Below the pieces are notes generated by a model, which was not told where the DNA came from, ran no database searches, and saw nothing but the letters and a program-made list of their open reading frames with translations. The position numbers and the translations under genes were made by a program. Below, in pieces: positions 1 to 8,478 of a stretch of 40,197 nucleotides of DNA. Each line of letters starts with the position of its first letter. Positions within the stretch are counted from its first letter, which is position 1. Location of the stretch: the NCBI GenBank assembly GCA_001783215.1, contig MFRA01000005.1, positions 393,423 to 433,619 on the forward strand, given 5' to 3'. This stretch comes from Candidatus Magasanikbacteria bacterium RIFOXYD1_FULL_40_23. Its GTDB lineage: Bacteria > Patescibacteriota > Patescibacteriia > Magasanikbacterales > GWA2-37-8.

Positions 1-1
1 T

Positions 2-325
2 ACCAGAAGTGATGGACACGGTAAGTTGTGGCTTCGCAGACAGATGACAAGATATATCTTTTATTCGATAAATATTATTTTATTGTTTTTAACTATAAAA
101 GTAAGTGGTTGGTTTGTCTTAATTATCTTGGCCGGACAGTTTGATTATGGCAGAAGGTTTTGGAAAAGATGGGCAGTATTCTCAAAAGATTTGCCGTTGT
201 TTAAAAGGTATGTAGGATTTATTTTAATGCCATTTGTAGTTGCTTTTGGTGATCTTGGCAAAATGTGCGGTTGGCCGTTAGGAGTTTACGAAAGAAAAAC
301 AGGAAAAATTAAATTTGAAGTTTAA
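2..325 (+). CDS. Glycosyltransferase-like membrane protein, C-terminal part only (runs off the window start)
   Basis: Frame stays open to the window edge (TRSDGHGKLWLRRQMTRYIFYS...GDLGKMCGWPLGVYERKTGKIKFEV); hydrophobic C-terminus, located beside other GT2 genes. Confidence 0.5.
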   Translation, partial: TRSDGHGKLWLRRQMTRYIFYSINIILLFLTIKVSGWFVLIILAGQFDYGRRFWKRWAVFSKDLPLFKRYVGFILMPFVVAFGDLGKMCGWPLGVYERKTGKIKFEV

Positions 326-373
326 AGCACATAGGGGCTAAATCCCCTGTGGCATTATTCATTTCAATTATAT

Positions 374-449
374 GGGCTAAAGCCACATATATACTCATTC
401 GCTCGTAAATAAATAAGTTAGCTTATTTATTTACTCACTCATTTCGTGT
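374..449 (+). repeat. Intergenic repeat copy 1 (GGGCTAAAGCC ... ACTCATTCGCTC-hairpin-ACTCACTCATTTCG) ending 3 nt before the ATG at 450
   Basis: Shared motifs with copies at 3565-3676 and 26982-27132; stem AAATAAATAAG/CTTATTTATTT. Confidence 0.75.
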
Positions 450-1301
450 ATGAAGCTGTCTATAATATTTGTTAATTGGAAAACCCCAGAGCTGACTAAA
501 AATGCCATAGCCTCTGTTTATAAAGAAACAGCTGGGTTTGATTTTGAAGTAATTGTTGTAGATAATAATTCTGGTGATGGCAGTGTGGAGATGATAAAAA
601 AAGAATTTCCACAAGTAACTCTGATTGCCAATAACGACAATCGTGGTTTTGGTAAGGCGAATAATCAGGGGCTAAAAATAGCAAAAGGTGATTATCTAAT
701 GTTTTTAAATACAGATGTAATTGTTTTGGACGGTGCCCTAAACAAGCTGGTAAGTTACTTGGACCAACGTCAAGATGTAATGATGGTTGGCCCTAGGCTT
801 TTAAATAAAGACTTAACCTTTCAACACTCTTGCCGTAGAGTGTTGCCAAATCCAATAAATTCATTTTTTCACTTATTCGGACTAACTAAAATTTTTAAAA
901 ATAATAAACATGTAAACGAGTATAAGCAGTATGCTAGCGATCCGGAAATTACTGGTCCAACTCAGGCTCTTTCCGGGGCGGCCATGATGTTTCGCAAACA
1001 GGTTTATACCGAAATTGGTGGCTTTGATGAGGAATTTTTTATGTACGGAGAAGATTTGGATTTCTCCAAAAGAGTGTTTGATAAGGGGTGGAAAACGGTG
1101 TATGTTAGCGGTGCAAAAATAATCCATTTTGGCGGACAGAGCAGCGGCAAGCGCCGAATTAAATCTCTGATAAATTTTTATGACGCAATGTGGATATATT
1201 ACAAAAAACATTTTAAATATAATATTTTAGTAAATTTAGCAGTTTGGCTTGGTATTCAATTTAGAATGGCTGTGGCTTTAAGTATGAATATTTTTAAATA
1301 G
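450..1301 (+). CDS. Glycosyltransferase family 2 (rhamnosyltransferase-like)
   Basis: SIIFVNWKTPELTKNAIASV, VDNNSGDGS, NRGFGKANNQG, FLNTDV, FDEEFFMYGEDLDFSKR motifs. Confidence 0.9.
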   Translation: MKLSIIFVNWKTPELTKNAIASVYKETAGFDFEVIVVDNNSGDGSVEMIKKEFPQVTLIANNDNRGFGKANNQGLKIAKGDYLMFLNTDVIVLDGALNKLVSYLDQRQDVMMVGPRLLNKDLTFQHSCRRVLPNPINSFFHLFGLTKIFKNNKHVNEYKQYASDPEITGPTQALSGAAMMFRKQVYTEIGGFDEEFFMYGEDLDFSKRVFDKGWKTVYVSGAKIIHFGGQSSGKRRIKSLINFYDAMWIYYKKHFKYNILVNLAVWLGIQFRMAVALSMNIFK

Positions 1302-1302
1302 T

Positions 1303-2700
1303 ATGCAGACTTTATATATAGGTGCAGGATACGTCGGAAGTTGTAGTGCGGCTGTAATGGCAAAATTTGGCCACAATGCAGTTGTTTACGATGTAAACAA
1401 AGAGCGAATTGGTGTCTTTAATACCTTCAATCGTGATTTAATTGAAGCTTCTTTTTTTGAACAAGATTTAAGTAGTTTAATTATACAAAACAAGCAGAGA
1501 ATGGTTTTTCTCGATGACTATTCTCAGTTTAGTAACTACTTTGATTCTGCCGATGTAATTTTTATTTGTGTACCAACACCTCTTAAAGATGACGATGTGG
1601 GGGATTACGATTTGTCTTACTTTGAGGCAGCATTATCTGAATTGTCTGCTGCGCTTACTAAGCGTAATGGCGGAGCCCAAGAAAAATATGTTGTAGTGGC
1701 AGTAAAAAGTACCGTGCCAATTGAAACACAAGAAAGAGTTGCCAGAGATTTTGAAAAAGCAGGAGTAAAAAACTTTGGCGTTGTTTCTAATCCAGAATTT
1801 TTGGTAGAGGGGCAAGCAATCAAAGATTCGTTTAGTCCAGATAGGGTAGTGGTGGGAGCAAGTCAAGAAAAAGATTTTTCTGTAATGCGAGAGCTTTACC
1901 AGCGTTTTTATAATGCTCCTGGAGTGGGGTATATAGAGGTTAATCCGCGTGAGGCTGCGGCCGGTAAATTGCTTTCTAACTATGTCTTGCTTAGTCGTTT
2001 AGTCACTACTTTCAATGTAATTGGGAGAACTAGCGAAGTGATTCCAGGTATCCAATTTGAAAAACTGCGCAAGATAATTACCACAGATAAGCGCATAGGC
2101 AGTTATGGGTTTTATAATAATATTTATGCTGGTGGCAGTTGTCTAACAAAAGATTCTTCTGCCTTAGCCCACCAAATAGAGTCTGCTAGCGGCAACACAG
2201 ATCAGATCCGTAATATTTTAGGTGGCAATTTATTCCACTTTGATAATTTTGTTGAGCGCATATCCAAAGATGCGAAGTTTTCAATTAAAGGAAAAACTCT
2301 GGCAGTTTTTGGCCTTTCTTTTAAGCGCGACACAAATGATATTAGAAATTCCGGTGCTGCCGATATGGTAGCCAGGCTGATAGAAGGTGGAGCGGCGCAA
2401 TTGCGAGTGTATGATCCGGTAGCCAACGAAATGTTTAAAAGGCATTTTGGCGATAAATACGGTGATAAGGTTTATTATTGCGAGAGTGAACAGGAAGCTT
2501 TGCAGGGCAGCGCGGGTTGTTTAATTCTTACCGATTGGCCGCAATTTAGTACTTTAGATCAGCTTATTCTGAAAGTCTGCCCTGCGCCATATTTAGTTGT
2601 AGATGGGCGCCGTATGATTTCTCAAAGCTATAACAAATTACAAGATGCTGGCTATGATGTGGTGGCTGTTGGTTCGCCGTTTCTAAAAGGCAAGTCTTAA
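1303..2700 (+). CDS. UDP-glucose/GDP-mannose dehydrogenase family protein
   Basis: N-terminal GAGYVGSCSAAVMAKFGH Rossmann motif, VPTPLKDDD, VKSTVPIETQ, GGSCLTKDS, FGLSFKRDTNDIRNS motifs. Confidence 0.9.
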   Translation: MQTLYIGAGYVGSCSAAVMAKFGHNAVVYDVNKERIGVFNTFNRDLIEASFFEQDLSSLIIQNKQRMVFLDDYSQFSNYFDSADVIFICVPTPLKDDDVGDYDLSYFEAALSELSAALTKRNGGAQEKYVVVAVKSTVPIETQERVARDFEKAGVKNFGVVSNPEFLVEGQAIKDSFSPDRVVVGASQEKDFSVMRELYQRFYNAPGVGYIEVNPREAAAGKLLSNYVLLSRLVTTFNVIGRTSEVIPGIQFEKLRKIITTDKRIGSYGFYNNIYAGGSCLTKDSSALAHQIESASGNTDQIRNILGGNLFHFDNFVERISKDAKFSIKGKTLAVFGLSFKRDTNDIRNSGAADMVARLIEGGAAQLRVYDPVANEMFKRHFGDKYGDKVYYCESEQEALQGSAGCLILTDWPQFSTLDQLILKVCPAPYLVVDGRRMISQSYNKLQDAGYDVVAVGSPFLKGKS

Positions 2701-2710
2701 TTATCCTTAT

Positions 2711-2750
2711 AAAACAAAAAAGCCTCCGTTTAAGGGGCTTTTTTGTTTTT
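2711..2750. terminator. Bidirectional intrinsic terminator between convergent genes
   Basis: AAAACAAAAAAGCCTCC-gtttaa-GGGGCTTTTTTGTTTTT, stem with A/T tracts on both sides. Confidence 0.8.
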
Positions 2751-2755
2751 ATTAT

Positions 2756-3031
2756 TTAGGCTTCAACATTTACAAATTTGGCCATTTTCATACTGCCATC
2801 AAAGCGGCGGCGTTTGTGTTGGGTAAATTTTACTTTACCGTCGGCCATAGAAAGTATAGTGTCATCTCCGCCTCTTTTGACGTTTTTTCCCGGGTGGAAT
2901 TTGGTGCCACGTTGACGAACTATTACCATACCCTTACGTACAGCTTCGCCGTCGTGTAGTTTAACGCCAAGGCGTTGGGAGGTAGAATCGCGTCCTAGGC
3001 GGGTAGAACCACCTGCTTTTTTATGAGACAT
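2756..3031 (-). CDS. rpmA: 50S ribosomal protein L27
   Basis: [59 protein letters not shown] is diagnostic. Confidence 0.97.
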   Translation of the reverse strand: MSHKKAGGSTRLGRDSTSQRLGVKLHDGEAVRKGMVIVRQRGTKFHPGKNVKRGGDDTILSMADGKVKFTQHKRRRFDGSMKMAKFVNVEA

Positions 3032-3189
3032 ACTGGTTTAAAAGTGAGTTAAGATGCTTAAGTTTTACCTGATAAATATAATACAAAATAGCATTATTGT
3101 CAAGAGGTCTTAAATTTGTTAGGATATAGGCAGATTACCCTTGGTTTTAACCGATTAATTGGTGCTTAATTTACCTAATATAAGCCAAA

Positions 3190-3546
3190 ATGATTTTTTA
3201 TTCACCTAGGCTGTACTTCAGAGATTTGTGGATTAGCTCTCCGTTAGCGGGGGCTGTTTTGGTACAATTATTTTTATGGTGGAGTTTGATAGCCAATATC
3301 AGACAGGATACGGGTGTAATTTTTTTACATTACAATATAATTTTTGGTGTTGATTTGGTGGGGAATTGGTGGCAGATATACTACCTTCCTTTGGCTGGTA
3401 TTATCGTTATTCTGTTTAACTACCTGTGTTCCGCAGCGATTTATTTTGCCGACAAGTTTCTGGCCAGGTTGTTAGCTTTTTGGGTTTTATTTTTTCATTT
3501 ATTTTTAGCGATTGGCGTTGGTCTGCTCGTTAAATTAAACTCTTAG
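3190..3546 (+). CDS. Hypothetical multi-pass membrane protein
   Basis: 118-aa ORF with several hydrophobic segments, no recognised family. Confidence 0.6.
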   Translation: MIFYSPRLYFRDLWISSPLAGAVLVQLFLWWSLIANIRQDTGVIFLHYNIIFGVDLVGNWWQIYYLPLAGIIVILFNYLCSAAIYFADKFLARLLAFWVLFFHLFLAIGVGLLVKLNS

Positions 3547-3564
3547 TTTTCAAGATTCGTTTAT

Positions 3565-3676
3565 AGGGGCTAAAGCCCATATAAACTCATTCGCTCGGAA
3601 ATATCCAGTATAAATATTTTTAACTGGCAAGCGGTCAAAAATATTTTTCTGTATATTTCACTCACTCATTTCGCTT
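3565..3676 (+). repeat. Intergenic repeat copy 2, ending 3 nt before the ATG at 3677
   Basis: GGGGCTAAAGCCCATATAAACTCATTCGCTCGGAAATA ... TATTTCACTCACTCATTTCG-CTT-ATG. Confidence 0.75.
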
Positions 3677-4780
3677 ATGGAAAAAGCCAAGCAATCGGCC
3701 GATAGATTATTTTTATTACTTTTTGGTATCTTGGTCATATTTGGCCTAATCATGCTAGCTTCGGCTAGTGCGCCTATAGGGTACGCCAAATTTGGCGATA
3801 CTTATTTTTTTATAAAAAAACAGATACTGTTTGGTTTTTTACCAGGAGTTTTTTTGTTTTTAGTGCTGGGCAACATAAGGTATGGTTTGTTGCAAAGGTT
3901 CGGTGGCCTTATTTATTTATTTTCACTCATTATTCTTTCTTTAGTTTTTATACCAGGTGTCGGTCTTATAATAAACGGCTCCAGAAGCTGGGCGCAGGTT
4001 TTTGGATTAAGTTTTCAGCCGTCCGAATTTATTAAATTAGCCTTGATTATATTTTTGGCCAAGCTGTTGGCAGAAAGTAAAGATTTAAAAGATTGGAAAA
4101 ATGGTCTCTTGCCAATTTTTTCTATGATAATGCCGGCCGTACTGCTTATAGTGGCACAGCCAGATGTGGGCACATTGTCTATTTTAATTGTAATTATATT
4201 TGGCATGCTTTTTTTGGCAGATATACCTAGGGTTTATTTAGCAGGCATGGGCTTATTGGCAGTGGTTGCTTTTATAGGGCTGCTCGTTATTGCCCCATAC
4301 AGAGTGCAGAGGCTTACTACTTTTTTGCACCCAGAACTTGATCCGCAAGGACAAGGTTATCAAATAAATCAAGCTTATTTAGCAGTAGGTTCGGGAGGTA
4401 TTTGGGGTCTTGGGCTGGGACATTCCAGACAAAAATTTCAGTATTTACCAGAGGTGCAAGCAGACTCTATCTTTGCGGTAGTCGCCGAAGAGATGGGTTT
4501 GCTAATTACATCTTCCTTGGTTTTTCTAATTGCCTTTTTAGGCTTAAGGGGGCTAAAGATTGCCAAAGGAGCGCCGGATCAGTTTGGGCGTTTACTTGGC
4601 GCTGGAATTATGATATGGTTTGTGTGGCAATCTTTTCTCAATATCGGTACAATTATTGGGTTGTTGCCCCTTACCGGCGTGCCGTTGCCATTTATTAGTC
4701 ATGGCGGTTCGGCAATGCTTATCGGGTTAGCCAGTATCGGTATTATGGCCAATATTAGTAAACACAGTAAAGTTAATTAA
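3677..4780 (+). CDS. ftsW: FtsW/RodA/SpoVE-family lipid II polymerase/flippase (FtsW-like)
   Basis: SASAPIGYAKFGDTYFFIKKQ, NGSRSWAQVFGLSFQPSEFIKLALIIFLA, QPDVGTLSIL, GVPLPFISHGGSAM motifs. Confidence 0.9.
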   Translation: MEKAKQSADRLFLLLFGILVIFGLIMLASASAPIGYAKFGDTYFFIKKQILFGFLPGVFLFLVLGNIRYGLLQRFGGLIYLFSLIILSLVFIPGVGLIINGSRSWAQVFGLSFQPSEFIKLALIIFLAKLLAESKDLKDWKNGLLPIFSMIMPAVLLIVAQPDVGTLSILIVIIFGMLFLADIPRVYLAGMGLLAVVAFIGLLVIAPYRVQRLTTFLHPELDPQGQGYQINQAYLAVGSGGIWGLGLGHSRQKFQYLPEVQADSIFAVVAEEMGLLITSSLVFLIAFLGLRGLKIAKGAPDQFGRLLGAGIMIWFVWQSFLNIGTIIGLLPLTGVPLPFISHGGSAMLIGLASIGIMANISKHSKVN

Positions 4781-4797
4781 GTTACATAACGTAACGT

Positions 4798-5808
4798 ATG
4801 CGATTATTAGTTTCTGGAGGAGCGGGGTTCATGGGATCCCATTTTATAAAATATATTTTAGCAAAGTACCCGGATTATACCGTGGTAAATTTTGATAAAC
4901 TTACTTATGCCGGCAATTTGGAAAATTTGCGTGAAGTAGAAAATAATCCGCATTATAAATTTGTACAGGGAGATATTTGCGATAGAGAAGCTCTAGAAAA
5001 AGTAATTTCGGAAAATAAAATTGAAGCAATTGTAAATTATGCAGCCGAAACGCATGTAGATAGGTCTATTATGGACCCCGATGCTTTTTTGCGTACCGAA
5101 ATATTTGGGTCATTTAATTTGCTAGAAGCTACCAAAAAATTTAATTTAACTAAAATGGTGCAAGTTTCTACCGACGAAGTCTACGGCAGTATAGAAGACG
5201 GCAGCTTTTCGGAAGAATCTTCATTTAGTCCAAATAGTCCGTATGCGGCCGCCAAAGCTGGCGCAGATCATTTATGTCGTGCCTATTTTGTTACTTATAA
5301 AACTCCAGTGGTAGTAACGCATAGCTGTAATTTTTATGGGACAAATCAATTTCCAGAAAAATTAATTCCGTATTTTATTACTAATTTGATAGAAGGCAAA
5401 AAAGTTCCGTTGTATGGCGATGGCAAAGCTGTGCGAGAATGGATTCATACCAGCGATCATTGCCGAGCTATAGATGTTTTGTTGCACAAGGCAGCTCCGG
5501 GCGAGGTGTATAATATCGGCACTGGTAAAGAGCTAGAAAATATAGAAATAACAAAAATGATATTGTCAGAGATGGGCTTGGGCGAAGATATGATTGAGCC
5601 TGTTAAAGATAGGCCAGGCCATGATAGACGCTATTCTATAGACTGTAGTAAATTATCTCGGGATTTTGGTTGGAAGCCAGAAAAAGATTTTGCTACAGGG
5701 CTCAAAGAAACCATAGAATGGTATAAAGCCAATGCCGATTGGTGGCAGCCATTAAAAAGCGGAGAACATTTAGATTATTTTAGGAAACAGTACACAGATA
5801 AGGCGTAA
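4798..5808 (+). CDS. rfbB: dTDP-glucose 4,6-dehydratase
   Basis: VSGGAGFMGSHFIKYIL, NYAAETHVDRSI, VSTDEVYGS, SPYAAAKAGADH, VTHSCNFYGTNQFPEKLIP, DRPGHDRRYSID. Confidence 0.95.
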   Translation: MRLLVSGGAGFMGSHFIKYILAKYPDYTVVNFDKLTYAGNLENLREVENNPHYKFVQGDICDREALEKVISENKIEAIVNYAAETHVDRSIMDPDAFLRTEIFGSFNLLEATKKFNLTKMVQVSTDEVYGSIEDGSFSEESSFSPNSPYAAAKAGADHLCRAYFVTYKTPVVVTHSCNFYGTNQFPEKLIPYFITNLIEGKKVPLYGDGKAVREWIHTSDHCRAIDVLLHKAAPGEVYNIGTGKELENIEITKMILSEMGLGEDMIEPVKDRPGHDRRYSIDCSKLSRDFGWKPEKDFATGLKETIEWYKANADWWQPLKSGEHLDYFRKQYTDKA

Positions 5809-5822
5809 GCTATATTTATTAT

Positions 5823-6665
5823 ATGAAAACAAAAAAAATCTTGATTATAGGCAATGGTTTTTTGGGAAGAAAGTGTGCCACAGCTTGGCCGGATGCAATT
5901 TTGTCCGATAAAAAAATTTCTTCAGTAAAGGACGTGGAGGATTTGTTGGATGAACACAAGCCAGATTCGGTGTTAAATGCCGCCGGTGTGGTGGGTAAGC
6001 CAAATGTAGATTGGTGTGAGACGCACCAGATGGAAACTATATTAGGAAACACTGTCTTGCCAATAATGATCGCTGAAGCTTGTCAAAACAAGGGTGTTTA
6101 TTTGTTGCATATGGGTACAGGTTGTGTTTTTTATGGATATTCATCAGACTCAGAGGGCTGGAAAGAAGAAGACGTTGCCAACCCTTCGGCTGTCTATACC
6201 CGCACAAAATATGCAGCTGATTTAGTTTTATCAACACTGCCAAATATTGGTATTGCCAGAATTAGAATGCCAATCGATTCTCAATCCACACCGGCCAATT
6301 TAATAGATAAGCTATCTTCGTATGCGAGAGTAGTAGATGTAGTAAATAGCGTTACGGTTGTAGATGATATGGTAGATGTCTTTAAGCAATTGCTAGAAAA
6401 ACAAGCATCAGGTATTTTTCATGTTACAAATCCAGGAGCCATAAAACACAAAGAAATTTTGGAAATGTATAAAGAATTTGTGGATCCAGACCATAAAAAT
6501 GAATGGATTACCGAAAGAGAATTGGTTACTAGCGGCTTGGCCAAGAAAACCAGATCAAACAATATACTTCAGTCAAATAATTTGGAAAAGCTTGGCATAA
6601 AAATGCGTCCGGTAAAAGAAGCCGTGCTTGATGTTCTGAAAAAATACGCTTCATTAAAGAAATAG
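5823..6665 (+). CDS. NRS/ER-like dTDP/UDP-4-keto-6-deoxyglucose 3,5-epimerase/4-reductase homologue (SDR superfamily)
   Basis: NAAGVVGKPNVDWCETHQMETI, GCVFYGY...GWKEED, YTRTK, RIRMPI, FHVTNPGAIKHKEILEMYKEFVDP, TRSNNIL resemble plant UER1/RHM C-terminal domain motifs (recalled, not searched). Confidence 0.75.
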   Translation: MKTKKILIIGNGFLGRKCATAWPDAILSDKKISSVKDVEDLLDEHKPDSVLNAAGVVGKPNVDWCETHQMETILGNTVLPIMIAEACQNKGVYLLHMGTGCVFYGYSSDSEGWKEEDVANPSAVYTRTKYAADLVLSTLPNIGIARIRMPIDSQSTPANLIDKLSSYARVVDVVNSVTVVDDMVDVFKQLLEKQASGIFHVTNPGAIKHKEILEMYKEFVDPDHKNEWITERELVTSGLAKKTRSNNILQSNNLEKLGIKMRPVKEAVLDVLKKYASLKK

Positions 6666-6674
6666 GTTGTTAGT

Positions 6675-7526
6675 ATGAGCGAAAGGGAAGGCCAAGGAAA
6701 AGAAATGGAAAGAGCTGTTCAGCGCGGATGGCTTTTTGATGTGGATGGAGTGCTCAGTCATTTGGTAGAAAAAAAGAATACCGAAAGAGAATTGTTAGAA
6801 AGAATTTTGGGCATGTTAGAAAAAGGTGAGCCGGTAGCTTTAAATACAGGTAGGTCTGTTGATTTTGCAGTTGAAAAAGTATTTAAAGAATTGGAAGCGA
6901 TGACCGATGACAAAAGTATTTTTCAAAATTTATTGCTTGTAGGAGAAAAAGGTGCGATTCAAATTTTTTATAATGATGCCGGCAACCATCAAGAAGAAGT
7001 AGATATATCCATCACTGTGCCGGAGTATTTGCAGAACAAGGTAAGAGAGTTGGTAGAAAAAGATTTTTCTGATATTATGTTTTTTGATACGAGTAAAAGA
7101 ACTATGATTTCAGTGGAGATGGTAGATGGTGGAGATTTGGATGAATTTAAAAGAAGACAGGTAGAATTAAATGGAATGTTAGAAAAATTGCTAGTTGAAA
7201 ACAATTTAGACAAAGATTATAAATTAGATCCAACTCGTATTGCCACAGATGTAGAAAATAAGCATGTTGGTAAGCATTTGGGCGCCAAAAAGGTTTTGGA
7301 ATGGCTGAAGAAATTAAAAATAACGCCGCAAGAGTTTGTTGCTTTCGGTGATAGTAAATCGGATTTGGGTATGGCCGAAGAAATTTATCGCAATGGATTA
7401 AAGGTGCAAATGGTATTTGTGGGTGGTAGGGAACTGATTGAAGGAAGAGAGTTTGATTTTCCAGTTAATATACCGGAATCTAATTACGAAAAAGGCGCTT
7501 TGGAGTATTTAAAGAGTATAGAATAA
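6675..7526 (+). CDS. HAD superfamily (IIB/Cof- or trehalose-phosphatase-like) hydrolase
   Basis: WLFDVDGVL motif I, ALNTGRS motif II, C-terminal VAFGDSKSDLGMAEE motif IV. Confidence 0.8.
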   Translation: MSEREGQGKEMERAVQRGWLFDVDGVLSHLVEKKNTERELLERILGMLEKGEPVALNTGRSVDFAVEKVFKELEAMTDDKSIFQNLLLVGEKGAIQIFYNDAGNHQEEVDISITVPEYLQNKVRELVEKDFSDIMFFDTSKRTMISVEMVDGGDLDEFKRRQVELNGMLEKLLVENNLDKDYKLDPTRIATDVENKHVGKHLGAKKVLEWLKKLKITPQEFVAFGDSKSDLGMAEEIYRNGLKVQMVFVGGRELIEGREFDFPVNIPESNYEKGALEYLKSIE

Positions 7527-7544
7527 AAACTAATAATAAAAATC

Positions 7545-7573
7545 AAAATAATCCATCCAAATGGATTTTTTTG
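7545..7573 (+). terminator. Intrinsic terminator
   Basis: AATCCAT-CCAA-ATGGATT followed by T tract. Confidence 0.75.
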
Positions 7574-7587
7574 TTTATGAAAGGTGG

Positions 7588-7616
7588 TTGACAAAATCAT
7601 AGTTTTGTGGTACTGT
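7588..7616 (+). promoter_or_regulatory. Sigma-70-type promoter of cassette A
   Basis: TTGACA (7588-7593), 17-bp spacer, TACTGT (7611-7616). Confidence 0.55.
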
Positions 7617-7740
7617 TTTCTATTGTTCTTTGCGTTTGTGTAATGGTTTAAAACGATTATATAAACGCGCGCATCCTAAAATTGGGTGCGTGGCACAGTG
7701 CCTGGCCAAAAGCTAGGCGATACGAGTCACGGGGTGCAAC

Positions 7741-8358
7741 ATGAACTGGAGAGAAAGACTGTCCCAAAAGAGGACTGCTTCGAAGATGACGGTCACCCGT
7801 TGTCCGCTCGACAAACTCGGCGGCGGTTGGCATATGGAACCAGACCAGAGCGCCTTCTGTAGAGAGGATGGCAAGTTCCATCGTCTTGAAGGTGTGATGG
7901 CTCATTGCCCCGACCGCGAGGTCACGGACTGGGATCAGCCACTGTTTCGGGAGCAGGGGCCGGGAGTGCTGGTTCTTGTCACTGACGGGGAATTCTTCTT
8001 GGTCACCATGAGCCAAGAGCCGGGCAACCCTGCCAATAAGCAGTATGTGCTGCTCGGCCCTCCGTTGCAGGCTTCGCGGGGCAATTGGGAGCAGGCTCAT
8101 GGAGGCAAGCGTCCGCCTAGAGCCGAGTTCAACGATGATCCGCGTGTGGCGTGGGCGGATGGCCACAAGGATGGCGGCCGATTCATCGGTTCTATGAATC
8201 GAATGGGGGTTTTGCGGGTCCCTACCCTGTTCAACCTCCAGCTGTTGCCAAATGAGCTCGTCCTTTCTCGCCATGAGCTCAAGTTGGCTTTTCTTGGCGG
8301 AGAGGTCAACCTGCACTTGCGCGAGATGATTGGTTTCGCTCTGCTCCTGTTGGATTAA
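7741..8358 (+). CDS. Single-domain NDP-hexose 2,3-dehydratase-like protein
   Basis: EDGKFHRLEGVMAHCPDREVTDWDQPL, VTDGEFFLVTMSQEPGN, GPPLQASRGNWEQAHGGKRPPRAEF resemble the EvaA-type family; locally GC-rich; family call recalled, not searched. Confidence 0.5.
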   Translation: MNWRERLSQKRTASKMTVTRCPLDKLGGGWHMEPDQSAFCREDGKFHRLEGVMAHCPDREVTDWDQPLFREQGPGVLVLVTDGEFFLVTMSQEPGNPANKQYVLLGPPLQASRGNWEQAHGGKRPPRAEFNDDPRVAWADGHKDGGRFIGSMNRMGVLRVPTLFNLQLLPNELVLSRHELKLAFLGGEVNLHLREMIGFALLLLD

Positions 8359-8396
8359 ACCGGCAGGTAGTTGGGAAACCAACGCTTTGATCCGAT

Positions 8397-8428
8397 CCGA
8401 GGAAGTTTTCTCGGGTCGTTTTTTTTCT
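8397..8428 (+). terminator. Intrinsic terminator of cassette A
   Basis: CCGAG-gaagtttt-CTCGG followed by GTCGTTTTTTTTC. Confidence 0.75.
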
Positions 8429-8478
8429 TTACAAAACCACCTGCGGTTGGTAAAATACATCAAATTAATAAATATTTT

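Noticed and set aside
7657-8463. 268-aa minus-strand ORF opposite cassette A
   Set aside because: Shadow ORF of GC-rich DNA; overlaps terminator and promoter-side sequence, no family features, plus strand has promoter and recognisable motifs
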